DNA of 64,000 bases from Taxillus chinensis (GCA_023512835.1 CM042087.1:41978517-42042516), one strand, 5' to 3'; numbered from the stretch's first letter, positions 50,450 through 62,247 are shown. Numbers and translations are program-made. The notes: generated from the sequence alone by a model not told the origin.

Positions 50450-53400
50450 TCCTTGTCTGTGCTACTGTATCCTTCAACCCCCTAATTATTTCCCTTGTTT
50501 CTTTCTCTGTTCTTAGATGTAATCCACCGAATATATTATCAATCAATATATATCTTTAATGCCTAGAAAGTGAGGTTTTTTTAAACAAAGGTAAAAAAAA
50601 ATTTTAATGCATAGAAAATAAGTTTAAGTGGACCCACAACTAAAATTTTTTCTCATATACTCCATTTTTTCTAGCTTGAAAAGGAGTGATGTAAAACGCG
50701 AGGCCCCGAGGCTTTAAATTATTCAACAAGTACAATGATTAAACGTACCGTATGGGACTATGTGTTACTGTGTAGGTAAAAATTGTAAATTTTCTTTAGA
50801 GGCGGAAATATACCATGTAAACAACCTAGACGTGATTAATACCATACCCCATTTTTTTTTTTTGAGAAGTGATGTAAAAATGCAAGGCTCTCGAGAAGGC
50901 TTTAAAATATTCGAGGAAGTGCAATATTTAAATATTGTACCATACGTATAGGTAAAAATGGTATATTTTCATTAGAAAGGGAAATATAGTAAATGAACAA
51001 GTTAACACTATATATACAAATCTGCAAAATTATCGGCATTTCTTTACAAAAACGCTGACAGAAATGCCAACATTTTTTCCGAAATATGAAAATTATTATT
51101 CATAAAAATTATAATCTGTTTCTTCCCAAATCTTCTAGCAGATCTTCACCTGGCGACCTCTCTTTCCAGGGGACGAACGATTGGCTGCTTGGTGTGGTCA
51201 GCAGTCAGAGAGACAACGAGCGGACAAACAAAAGTGGTGTTGTACGTTGGGGGAAAAAATAAAAATTGTACAAGGAAATTTTATGTAGTACGATTTTGTT
51301 TTGGGTTTACGGTACTATTACATATTTTTAGAAAAAAAATATACATTGTTGGCTTTTCACGTGGTCTATTTATCTGCTGAAATCAATATCAACATAGTTC
51401 TAAAATTTTAAATCGATTTTTATAAAATATAAACATTTGTTGTATTTAAGTATTCATATGTTATTCCTTTTTAATGTTATATTTTTGGATTATATATAAA
51501 TTTGTACGCCACTCTGCATACCTAATATTTCACCTTGAACATTACCTTTGACAACTTGAAGTACTTAATTAAAGGTGTTATTACTAGCTTGGTATCACTC
51601 ATGCGGTCATGCCAAATCTATGCAAGATTTTACAAATATATTTTACTTGACATAATTATAAGGTTTTTTTTTTGTCTATCTTGTTGATTTTCATATCAAG
51701 TATCTATTTAGATGTAGTCAAATCCTTCATAGTCTCTCTCTTCTCTCCCACTATTACTAGTGCCCTCCAGCCACACTTTTTGAGCAAGAAGATGGAGTAG
51801 AAGGAGCCGGAGAAGAAGATGCCCTCAACACAAGCAAAGCTTATCAAACACTCAGCGAAGGACTCGGACCCATGAATTGAGCAGAGGGGTGATGGTGTGG
51901 GGCAATGGTGTTGTTGTTTATTGCAAATGGAGTCGGATGGATTGGCGGCGTCAGTGACAGCCTTGAACGAAAATGTGTAAGGATTTGAGATTTATGCGGA
52001 TTGAGAGGCATTTACATATGCGACTGTACGTGATGAATCTTTTCCACCGTTGCCCCTTATGCGAATTAATTATCTCAATCAAAAGTGTCTAAAAGTGAGA
52101 CTGACGCACCATGAAAGCAAAGCAGGGAGGCAATTTCTTTGTGTGACGGAATTGATCATCACAAATTAAATGTAGCGACAACCATCGGTCACCGATCGAT
52201 AAGCCATGCATGTTATACCCTACATGCCTTGGGAAGTTAAGGAGTTGTACGTGATGCCAGCCCAACTTTCTTATACCGTAACTTGACTAGCTAGCTAACC
52301 AGTACTTGTTAACCATCATTGCAGTTTTGGTTGCTACATATATATGGCCATATATTAACCATGCTTTTATGCTTTGTTTCACTTCCGTGTCCTTGCATGT
52401 ACTTGGAAGTACAAATTTTGTTTGGCCAAAATGATGAAAATTTATGAAAGGCCACACGCCACTTATATATGTGGAGTGAACGATAGAACTACATATAGTT
52501 GCACGTAGCTTATATGCTGGGTATTTATGAAATTTTTGGAGGAATTGAATTTAGAGGCTCCAGCAAATGGAAAACTCATTACCAAATAGTATTACATTAC
52601 ATATTGATTAAAATAAAATTCGTGATATATGTTGTTATTAGAGTATTAATAGTGAGTTCAAAGTTTAAAAGTAATCAAAATGTGATAAAAAGTCCGGTAA
52701 ATTTGACATTCAACTAAATAACTAATTAAATTTGTTTTTACTAACTAAGATTTATTTTAATATTATAATAATTATTTGTGTTGATTCAATTGACGTGATG
52801 AAAGATAGGTTGAACTTTTAAGTTAATATTTTAAGAGAATAATAAAATTTTTGTTAAAAGTACTGTTTGTGTTGTAAAAATAAATTTTTTGGTTAACTTT
52901 TAGCTAAAAAATATTAAATTTAATATATATTTTTGAAATATGATGCGCAAAGTCAAAGTTACTCATTATTTTAAAATAAAACAAAACAAATATTAATATA
53001 TTTCAAAAACAAAAGGAAACAACTATACTGTTCCTGTGTTCCATGAAATATACATGATCCCCAGCGAAAGTGCGAAACCTACCAACGGTCGGAGGAGTGA
53101 AATTATATATGCTTTCGTATTAGTTCAAAAGGTAATTAAAGTTGATTTTCTCAATAAAACAGCACAGGTGCCTATGGGTTAAGATTCCAGTAGTAAGTGC
53201 ACTGTTATTTAATAAAATACATGCCACGTGCCGTGAGAAAATATAGGCTAGTTTACATGTATATTAATTCTGTTTCTTTTGGACAAACTGTGTTTTGGTA
53301 AATTTATTTTCTAAATAAATAAGTATTTTAAAAAACATACTATTTTCCTTTTTTAAATTTAAATTTTTTTAATTTTTTTAATTTTCCTTGTAAAACCATC

Positions 53401-54270
53401 ATATTTTATTTTTTATTATTTTTATAAAATTTAGTTTTAAAAATATTTTTTAAAAAAAATACATTATTCCTCAAAATTCATAATTTAAAATAAAATTTTA
53501 ATAAATATTCAAATAATAAAAACAAAAACCCGTACGTATGAAACACAAATGTGCAAACACACTGCGTCCAACGTAGGTCGCCGCCAGGCGACAAGCCAGC
53601 TCAGTCCCGCAGCCTGCGGCACGACGTATACGTAGGATGCCACAAACACAAAAGGGGGCTTACGGGTGTACGTACGTACTGAAAGTGAAAGTGAAAGAGC
53701 CTCCATGGAGGGGCTGGGGCCGATGCATGGCCAGCGCTCACATGCACTTTGCTTGACTTTTGAGACACAAACATTGGTGCCTTCATAACATGTCACACTG
53801 CCATCATTACTGGTGGCATATGCAGTGTTAATATTGTGTGGCTCAGCTCATGGCCTACCGTGTGTGTTAGAGAAATGCTTTGTTTGTTCCGATGGGAAAT
53901 GTCAGTGTTCACCGATATATATATACACACACGAGCCATTCGTCGTCCAGGGAAAAGGATGAGGTATATCTTCATGCATTAGATATATACAAGTTATTAT
54001 TGGATATATAATACATTACCGGTCGAGAATATCCTATAAAACATTTAAAATAATGTTATTATCAAGAATATCATATAAAACATATATAACTTTTTTCATT
54101 TCAAATTAAGAAAGAAAATAAACAAAATTTTGTCAATAAACATAAAAATAAGAAAAAAAATTAAAATCAATTTCCTTACTTTCTTTTCTTTCATTAGATT
54201 TTAGAGTGTAAATTAAAATTACAACTCTAATGGTGTATCATTTATTTCTTTTCTACCCTAAAGGAACAAT
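50450..54270. other. Intergenic DNA without a recognisable gene
   Basis: The recognised structure here is a diverged tandem duplication at 50683-51003. Patches of moderate GC at 51720-51960 and 53520-53760 contain no recognisable protein. Confidence 0.6.
50683..51003. repeat. Diverged tandem duplication, 183-bp offset
   Basis: Copies start near 50685 and 50868 with agtgatgtaaaa. They share a gaggc..gaggctttaaa segment, a gtaccrta segment and a taggtaaaaatkgta block, and end at an aaayaacctag/aacaagttaac segment. Confidence 0.8.
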
Positions 54271-54281
54271 TTAGTCTCACC

Positions 54282-54889
54282 TAGGGGTGAAATCGGTTCG
54301 GTTTGGATTGGTTTAAGTCATTTTTCAAACCAATTTGATATATTTCGGTTTGGACAAAATCAAACCAAACCAAACCTATTACTTGGACCAGACCAAACCG
54401 GACTGAATTGATTCGGTTTGGTTTGGTTCGGTTTGAACCGGCGGTTTGAATTATTATCAATTTGGATCGGTTTGAGTCGGTTTAGTTCATAAATTTTTAA
54501 ATTCTTAAAATTAAAATAGTGTAAAATAAAAAAATAAATAGTGTATAAGCATATCAATATTAATACATATTAAATTTATATTTATAAGTCTCAAAATTTG
54601 ATAATATAATTTATAAATATAACATATCAAGTATTAACAAACAATCTTAAATAAATAAATCTAAAACATAAAATATAAATATAAAATCAGTAAATAATAA
54701 CATTATTCGGTTCGGTTTGATTTAAATCGCGGTTTTGAAATCTCAAACTAAACCAAACCGATATATTATTCGGTTTCAAACCAAACCAAACCGATTTTTG
54801 TTCGGTTTCAACGGTTTGATAAATTAGCTGTTTCGGCGGATTGGTTTGGATCGGTTTCGGCGATTTGACGGTTTAGAGTTACACCCCTA
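54282..54889. mobile_element. Non-autonomous DNA element with TAGGGGTG ends, rich in CGGTTTGG words
   Basis: The left end taggggtgaaatcggttcgg and the reverse complement of the right end, taggggtgtaactctaaaccg, form inverted repeats. The element is packed with cggtttggtttggttcgg-type words on one arm and their complement (aaaccaaaccga) on the other, so it could fold on itself. TAGGG fits the hAT terminal consensus. I could not find a clean 8-bp target duplication, so the superfamily is provisional. It is 608 bp with no coding capacity. Confidence 0.6.
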
Positions 54890-54899
54890 CTTCACACTT

Positions 54900-55800
54900 C
54901 TATGTCACCACTTTCAGTCGATCCTGACCTACTCAAATGTGGTCACCTATATGTAGACATTGTCCGATTGATGCCGTCACCCCTCATTGCCATGCGATCC
55001 CACCCTCCTCCGCCCTCCACCCACTGCCCCCATCCCTATCTCCCCATGCATCACCCCCCTCGTACACCTGTGCTACCCTGTGCCTGTCGCCCTTTACATT
55101 GCCTCAATCAACCAAATAGGTTGTAATTAGGGATTTGGTGAGATATATAGTAAGAGTAAACTAGGTAAAATAAAATTAAACAATAAATTTTAAAATGTAT
55201 TGATGAGATGATAACTAAAGCTATTTTTGTTTAGGTATTTATTACTTAGCTAATACCATTTTGCTAGAACTATTAACATTATCATTAGGCCATAAGTTAA
55301 TCCACAATATTTTTCAAATAATAGTGATGGATAAAACTAAGTTAGAAAAGTAACTTTTTTTAACAAACGCTTCGGGTGACAAAAAAGGAAAAGGTCAAAC
55401 AAACACGAATACATGATTCTTCGTATTATATATTGCATTTGACGAAAGTGAAAATATGATTGTAAAACAATTAAGATGATATTAACTTCAATAATAAAAT
55501 ATAAAAAAAATTCCTTTTTACACATTCAATTTCACAAAGGGACCTGCTACAAGCAAATTGTTCAAATAAATCACATAAAAACACTCTTTCTAGAAAAAAT
55601 ACACATGTACGATTTATCTACAAGTAAAATTTTACTTTTAAAAATAAATAATTATATATTTTTATTACCCACCTCTTATACTCATTGGTAAAGAACTACA
55701 ACCAACTTACAACCGCAATAAAAGCCTATTTATGCGACCTCCATAAAAAAATTTATATACAAAAGCATCAATTTTATTTTATTCTATTTCATTTTTGACA
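54900..55800. other. Intergenic DNA downstream of the MYB/SANT-like gene
   Basis: A C-rich patch at 54985-55095 with short Pro/His-rich frames has no family match. The rest is AT-rich and featureless. Confidence 0.6.
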
Positions 55801-56141
55801 AAATTGACACCACAACAAAGGTGCATTGCTTTAGTATGTTGCCTTGATCTTCGCATTGGAGTCGCTATGCTTGCAAACAAGGTGTTCTATAACAGGTGCT
55901 GTGTGGTCCTGCGGTAAGCAAGACGCTCCAAAACGGCACGGTTTGGGCTTTGCTTTACCATAAAGGCACCGCACGCCACAAATTAAGATCCGCGAGTTGG
56001 GTTACTATTTTCTAAGGGGGCCAAAACGCAGCCAAGTATCTCAAAACGCAATGAGCAATGCACACGCACGACTTGCTCCAGCTAAATCACAAAAGCATGA
56101 ACCATTGCGAAGAAGAACATGAACCATGTACTACGCCAAAA

Positions 56142-57186
56142 TCACTCCTGGCTGCCACTGCCAGACCCCTTGCAAGCCATCATAGGGATGGACTGCACCC
56201 ACTGCTCCTTCAACCATGCCAGCCGTTTCTCATTGCTCTTCAGAGAAATGAACGTCTCCCTCAGGCTGGGTTGGTCAAAAAGGTCCAAAGCTGAGAAGTA
56301 GACACGCTGATCAACGGCCTCCATCTCATCCAGCGCTCTAATGCAGTTACTTATACTGTAGAGGTCATCGCCCTTTGTTGCTGTCTCTGTTGTTAGGTTG
56401 GACGCAGCAATCATCTCCAACATGGCTTCTGCTATGGCATTACCGATTCCTCTGCGCCTCCGGCTGCTTCGATCCAGAGAAGAGTGTGCCTCCGGTGGCC
56501 GTTTCTTTCCCCTGGCTGCACCGTCCTTGCTTTGCTTTTCTGTGGACATGGACATGGCCTTTCCCTGCAGGGATCTTGAAGACGGAGTCTCAGGCCTTGA
56601 GGTTCCATTTTCTAGGCACGAAGCCAATCCTGCAGTATCTGTACCACTGGACTTGCTGATCAATTCCTCGTAATGACTTGACTGGGCATATTTTCCGTCA
56701 CCTCCCGACTCCGTGAATATTGTGCATAACTGCTCATATATGGGACAGTCCTTGACTTTGATTGTTTCAGTCCTTGGCTGTGCCTATAATACATTCAATC
56801 TATCATAGACTTGAACTAATAATTTGTTTTATGTAACGGCCAATACGAAAATTGCATACCTCAATGTCTTCCCAGAGTTCAAATCCAATGCAACAGGAAT
56901 CTTCCAATGCAAAGTCATTTTGATCAAAAGCTGACTTCAGATTGTGATACCGTGTTCGAAGCACATCCAGGTGCTTCCTCAGCTGATTGTTATTGAAATT
57001 AAGATCTGTTTGTTTATTAAAACTCTCGCGTATGTGACTCCATGCTTTCTTATCAAAAACACTGTTTGGCCTATTTCCAAGCTGAATCTGTTCAACAACC
57101 AAGTTGGCAAATATCTTATCAAGAGATGCAGTCCACTTTGTCCTCAGACGTTCTTGCTTGGGTTGATGACCAATTTCACCATCCAT
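56142..57186 (-). CDS. MYB/SANT-like DNA-binding protein (L10-interacting MYB-domain-containing protein-like), two exons
   Basis: Coding exons on the minus strand are 57186-56860 and 56783-56142. They are joined across a 76-nt GT-AG intron in phase 0 and give 322 residues. Residues about 17-110 match the plant Myb/SANT-like domain (Myb_DNA-bind_3): KWTASLDKIFANLVVEQ, GNRPNSVFDKKAW..I, QLRKHLDVLRTRYHNLKS and ELWEDIE. A CPIYEQLCTIF segment follows. Basic clusters (RGKKRPP and RRRRG, residues about 200-221) look like nuclear localisation signals. The C-terminal YSISNCIRALDEMEAVDQRVYFSALDLF..RETFISLK segment is the conserved tail of this plant family. The named member LIMYB interacts with ribosomal protein L10 in antiviral translational control. 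That role should not be assumed here. An AG lies immediately before the ATG (57187-57188), so a 5'-UTR intron is likely. Confidence 0.88.
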
Positions 57187-57241
57187 CTATCCACAACATA
57201 AGAGGTATTTTGTAATAAAAACAAAAAATTACACTAAATAA

Positions 57242-57909
57242 TAGGGTTGTAAACAAATTGAGCCGAGTAAAGTGTTCAAATTTGATTTGGTATTATTCTT
57301 TAACGAATCAATCCAAACACAAAAAATAAATCGCTGTATGACATTAACATTTATGGACAGCTCGTAAATATTAATTCACAAATAGTATTCATGAATATAT
57401 CATACAATTATTCGTTAATATTATATCTTTAATTAGTTTGCGAATTCAAGATATTAATTCGTAAATTAAAATTCCTAACTATTTAAAATTTATAAATAAA
57501 TTAATTGGTTTGTTTTTTTTGCGAACTCAATAGATTGCTCGTCCGTTTGATTATTCGTAAATTAAAATATTAATTATTCAAATTTATAAACAAATATGTT
57601 TAAACTCAATTATTTGTTCGTTTGTTCAATTACTTATGAATATATTTTTTGTAAATAATTATCTGTAAATATCTGTTTATGAACGTAATTATTAATGTTC
57701 TCAAATATTATTCATCACGAATATATATTCACGAACAATGTTCGTGAACGTAAACAAGTCGTATACAGTTTTATTCAAGCTCGTTTATTTATGTTCGCAA
57801 AAAAAATATACTTGCAAACATCATCTTTTTTAAAAAAACGAACATAAATAATTTTTTACTAAATCGAATGTAAGTTTGCTTGTGAATGTTTGCTTCGTTC
57901 ATAGCCCTA
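57242..57909. mobile_element. hAT-type MITE with 8-bp target-site duplication
   Basis: The ends TAGGGTTGTAAACAAA (left) and TAGGGCTATGAACGAA (reverse complement of right) are inverted repeats starting with the hAT-like TAGGG. They are flanked by ctaaataa (57234-57241) and ctaaacaa (57910-57917), an 8-bp duplication with one mismatch. The interior is AT-rich with many ttcgt/acgaa words and has no coding capacity. It lies just upstream of the MYB/SANT-like start codon, probably within its 5'-UTR intron. Confidence 0.75.
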
Positions 57910-58100
57910 CTAAACAATGTTATAGTTGAATAGGAAGGACATTTCAAATAGTCTAAACAAATAACAATGTACTATTTTCACAAGAATTTCAATATTACAG
58001 CTCATATATTAAAAATTTTATTCAGATCAAAAAAGTAATTAACAATTTCATGGGATTTCTATTTTGAAAGTAGAAAAAAAAAACTTTCAGTAGCTTGTAA

Positions 58101-58922
58101 GAGCATCTCCAGTAGTAATCAGGTAAATTGGTCCGCTAAAGTTATATTTAGATTGCTACAGTATCATTTTAGCTGGCATTACTCTAACAGAACACCATCT
58201 ATTTTTTTGTTTAACCATCATTTTTCCCAATTTACCCTTATATTAAATCTTCAAATGATTTTTTTTCAGCCATCTCATTCACGCTCTCCCCTCTCCCTCT
58301 CTCTCTCTCGATCGATTGACGTCGAGAACAATCTCGCACCGCCTCTCCCAATTCAACCACGGGTTCGCGTTCGCCAGGTTCAAATCGCTTGAGAACAGCG
58401 AGTAATGGAGGCTCCGATTCGGCATGTACTCGTAAACGATCAACCTCTTGCGTTTGCAGACGCAATACCCCAAAAGCGTGACCATAAACGGGGAGGAAAG
58501 AATGGCCAGGATCTGAAGCTCGTTCCGGAACTCCCTCTCGGCTTGGAGGGACGAGGCTGAGGAGGCGGCGGCATCAAGCTTCTTGACGGCGACGGACTTG
58601 GTGTCACGCAAAATGCCGAAGAAGATGCTTTCGGACCCGCCTTTTCCGATTAGGTTGGTGTTAGCAAAGCAGTTAGTGGCGAATATTTGGACGGGCATCG
58701 AGGGGGGGGGGCAGCATAGGGAGAGATTGAGGGTGGAGAAAACTAGGGTATTTTAGATTTTGGCAAATATTTGGGTGTGATGTGGCATTTTAGCAATAGC
58801 TATAAATTTAGGTAAATTTACCTAAATTTATTACTATAGCTGGCAATATAACAACTGTTGGAGATACATTTTAAGTAAATTTAACTATAGCTGATGATAT
58901 AACTTGCCTATTGGAGATGCTC
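58101..58922. mobile_element. Pack-type TIR element carrying a receptor-kinase fragment
   Basis: The ends are inverted repeats: gagcatctccagtag at the left, and the reverse complement of the right end, gagcatctccaatag. The subterminal sequence is AT-rich with repeated ttaaattta and agctatagt words, while the centre (about 58270-58720) is GC-rich and encodes a kinase N-lobe. No transposase is present. Of the 9 bp outside each end, only the last four (gtaa) agree, so the target duplication is not convincing. A Mutator-like origin is possible but unproven. Confidence 0.6.
58279..58698 (-). pseudogene. Captured N-lobe fragment of a receptor-like serine/threonine kinase
   Basis: A 139-codon open frame on the minus strand reads FATNCFANTNLIGKGGSES, then VAVKKLD (K39 as the ATP-binding lysine), EREFRNELQILAILSSP (E60 as a candidate helix-C glutamate), LLGYCV..RLIVYEYMPNRSL, and WERRCEIVLDV. 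This is the order of kinase subdomains I to VIa. The glycine loop is abnormal (GKGGSES rather than GxGxxG). Everything after EIVLDV is missing, including the HRD catalytic loop, the DFG motif and the activation segment. The last dozen residues come from a CT-repeat. The closest family I recognise is the At4g25390/At5g51770-like receptor kinases. It cannot be an active kinase. It lies between the inverted ends of a TIR element. Confidence 0.8.
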
Positions 58923-58999
58923 TCAGGGTAAGATAAATAAGTGGGAAACAAAAGGGTACAAGAAGAATCATATCAACCAGAGTTAATTTGTGATTACCA

Positions 59000-60000
59000 T
59001 GCACATGCATGGCCCAAAAAACACAAGGAATTGCATGACGCGGTGGGAAAAGAATCCCTGCAAAAAAACCTTATTTCCACTGACACATCACTCTTCTGTA
59101 TAAAAGAAAGCTAAAAACAATAATTAGACAGAATCTTCTTATCAACTAAAAATACCCAGCAATGATGGTCTTCACATTGTGTAAAATAATATTCCCCGGG
59201 CCATTCACCATACAGAGGATAGGACTTTCACTTTTTCCCACCCAGGTGAACAATAATTTCATATTCATGGAAGCAAGGAGACAAGAAGTAATCAGCTAAG
59301 ATACAATATGCCTGAACTCTGGACTTGGTCTTAATTACATACCTCGCAGCTGTAACTATCATAATTAATTTGAAGACTATCTCAATGAAACTGATACTGG
59401 GATGAGCGTCCATGAAGGCATCAGTTCAACTAAGCCTCAAGATGAGGAGACAGGGGGAGGGGCATATTTTTATCCTCTTAAATTACAAATCTACTTTACC
59501 GGATACATGTGTCCAGCATCGCAATCAATGTAAATTTCTATACACCGAGAAATAACAAATCACGGATTCGTGGACTATGAAATAATGTCTACATATTTTG
59601 TGGGTAAAAACACAAATGAAATCTGATCCCACACACAGTAGACAGACTGTGTATAACGTACGAAGGCAGCCTCGGCCGAGGATGGCAGTTTAGCATAAAA
59701 CCCTCATTGCAAACAAATCTAGCACCTGCCTAAATTTGTATTCTATCAACAAAACAAAGTGGGCGGTAAAATTTTTTTAAAAAAGCAAACAATTGGACGC
59801 AAAACAATAACCTAATGCAAGAAACAAGCAACAAAAAACACCATTTGCTTAACTGGAGCACATAGGAAATAAAAACAAACATGTTTGAAATATCGGGTTC
59901 CATTTGTTTTATTTTTGGTATCAACTAAAAACACAAGAAATCGATAATTACTCAAAAACTGCTGTCACGAAGAAGGCTGTAACACACCGAGGTGAATCGA
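59000..60000. other. Probable intronic or intergenic DNA upstream of the MYB/SANT-like coding region
   Basis: No gene or element ends are recognisable. If the first exon proposed at 60009-60230 is right, this is intron. Confidence 0.45.
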
Positions 60001-60008
60001 GAGCACAC

Positions 60009-60230
60009 CTGATCACAAACGATTCCTCTTGGCTGGCCGTAGATTTTTCACAGCTGTTGGATTGGCTGGAGGGGAGAGGAGAATCTCCAATGGAGGCAGC
60101 AAGCAATCAAATCAACATCGAAAGAGGTTGGTTGAGGACGAAACCCTGAAACCAGCAACGATCGAGTTCAGAGCTTGGGATTGAGAGAAGAGGCGATGCA
60201 TAACGGTGTGACTCAGTCGGTCCCTTGGGT
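60009..60230 (-). other. Candidate non-coding first exon of the MYB/SANT-like gene
   Basis: On the minus strand this moderately GC-rich stretch ends in CAG|GTGTGC, a good donor (exon end 60009). The acceptor AG directly before the MYB/SANT start codon (57188-57187) could pair with it, implying a 2.8-kb 5'-UTR intron. It contains a short open frame from 60201 (MHRLFSQSQ.., 29 codons, stop at 60112). That would be an upstream ORF, or the start of an unrelated gene with a mitochondrial-presequence look. The exon is inferred from splice signals only. Confidence 0.35.
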
Positions 60231-60959
60231 CGAACAGGAGGAACAAGAAACGAGGGTGGTTTCTTTTTGTTTTTTGTTTTTTTTGATGGCCCAATATTAC
60301 GGGCTCAGTCATACCCCTCATAGAATATGACAGACCTGTGTGTCATTTAGGCCCATGGATTCGGGTCCATAAAGCCCCGTCCTAGATACTCATATCAATA
60401 TTTCTAAATTCTGAAAATTACATTAATATCATAGCTTTTCAAAAATAATTGTTCTACCATTATTATTATTATTATTATGAAAATTAATGTTAATATCTAT
60501 GCCTTATCCTCAATAAAAAACATATTTAATATGATCGAGTATTATTATATAAAATTTCATTTAACAAGATTTAACAAAAAATAAATTTAATAATATCTTT
60601 CGTGAAAATACCAAAATAAATACTATTTAATTATTAGGTAAATGACTTTTGGTTCAGTGTGAAAATATTTTAGGATTTTGGAATACTATTAAAAACTTGG
60701 ATTCCTCTTATCAATTGTAGCCTAAAATACTTTACTCTTAACATGGATAATTATATTTCGTGCTGTAATTTCTCTTCACTAGCAATTGGCATTTGTGGGG
60801 GCCACTTCCAATTAGGAAGTTAAGAAGCAATGGCTGTAGCCCTTCTTCCAACCTAGTGTGTTGCAGCTTCTTCAACTCCAATGGACAGTGGTCTTGGACG
60901 GCAACAGCCATGGTGGACAAGAGATGAAAATTAGTTTATATATATGATATAAAACGGAA

Positions 60960-61092
60960 TTAATAATCTATGCAGACAATAAGAGAGAAGAAAATAAGAA
61001 CTCTTTTTGTATATTATCCTCCGACAACTTGTTGGACAGCATTAGTAAAATTCACCCCTCTTTCAGTGAATGTAAGGCTTCATTGAACCAGG
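60960..61092 (+). pseudogene. Exon-like fragment of an unidentified gene
   Basis: An open frame reading NLLDSISKIHPSFSECKASL ends exactly at CAG|GTAAAT, a strong donor, at 61091. I cannot name the family. The following 61150-62093 duplication holds further exon-like pieces, so a gene fragment is plausible. Confidence 0.3.
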
Positions 61093-61149
61093 TAAATCTC
61101 TCTTAGTTTTTAAGATTTTTGCATGCATGTTTTCGATTACAAAGATTAT

Positions 61150-62093
61150 ACTTTTTAGTACTCAAGTTTAGTGATATTGTGGTAAGTACAAAAACGACCT
61201 TGTGAAGAAATGAAAATGACTTCCAAATGGCCTTGGACAATTTCATAAATCCAGATACTAATTCTGTGATGCAGCTTGATATTGAATCGTGGAAAAGGAA
61301 AAGAGGGTGAAAAAATGCAGATTCTGCAATTGATGAGCTTGTATCAATGGGCTTTGAGAGAGGAAAAGGTACTTGGTTGGCTTCTACCTAGTTGCTTATG
61401 CTTTAACCAAGTGTGTTGCTAGTGTTTATTATTATTATTATCATTTCAGTATGACTGCCATAATTACGTATCTATCTCCTCAAATTTGATCAGAAAGGAA
61501 ACTCCTGCAACTAACTCTGTTCGCTAACTCGCAAACAAAACGAAAAATAACATTAGTTTCCTGCACTCGCTGAAGACATTAATAAAAACAAACCAGTCAA
61601 CACAGGGAGAAAATAAAAACAATATTGCACTTTTTAGTACTCAAGCTTAGTAATATTGTGGTAAGTACAAAAATGTGAAGAAATGAAAATGAATTCCAAA
61701 TGGCCTTGGACGATTTCATGAATCCAGATACTAATTTTGTGATGCAGCTTGATATTGAATCATGGAAAAGGAAAAGAGGGTGAAAAAATGCAGATTCTGC
61801 AATTGATGAGCTTGTATCAATGGGCTTTGAGGGAGGAAAAGGTACTTGGTTGGCTTCTACCTAGTTACTTATGCTTTAACCAAGTGTGTTACTAGTGTTT
61901 ATTATTATTATTATCATTTCAGTATGACTGCCATAATTACGAATCTATCTCCTCAAATTTGATCAGAAAGAAACTCCTGCAACTAACTCTGTTCACTAAC
62001 TCGCAAACAAAACGAAAAATAACGTTAGTTTCCTGCACTCGCTGAAGACATTAATAAAAACAAACCAGTCAACATAGGAAGAAAATAAAAACA
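61150..62093. repeat. Recent tandem duplication of about 470 bp
   Basis: Copy 1 (61150-61621) and copy 2 (61629-62093) are nearly identical end to end, with an offset of 479 bp, a few per cent substitutions and two small deletions in copy 2. Each copy contains an exon-like block, ATGCAG|attctgc..gaggaaaag|GTACTT, encoding IDELVSMGFERGK (or ..GFEGGK in copy 2), a sequence reminiscent of a UBA-type helix. Each also holds an agtcaa word (TTGACT, the W-box core) about 270 and 750 bp upstream of the receptor-kinase ATG. No long frame is preserved, so I treat it as duplicated non-coding or pseudogenic DNA. Confidence 0.9.
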
Positions 62094-62247
62094 GACTGAC
62101 TCGGTGAACAAATACTTATTCAACGATCTTTTTCACGCACTTCCACGGGTATCTCCATTTCTGAGACAGCTGGTCTTTTATTTGTTTAATTGTTTTTTTT
62201 TTTAAATATACCTACCAATAAAAAAAATAACAAAACAATGTAAATCC

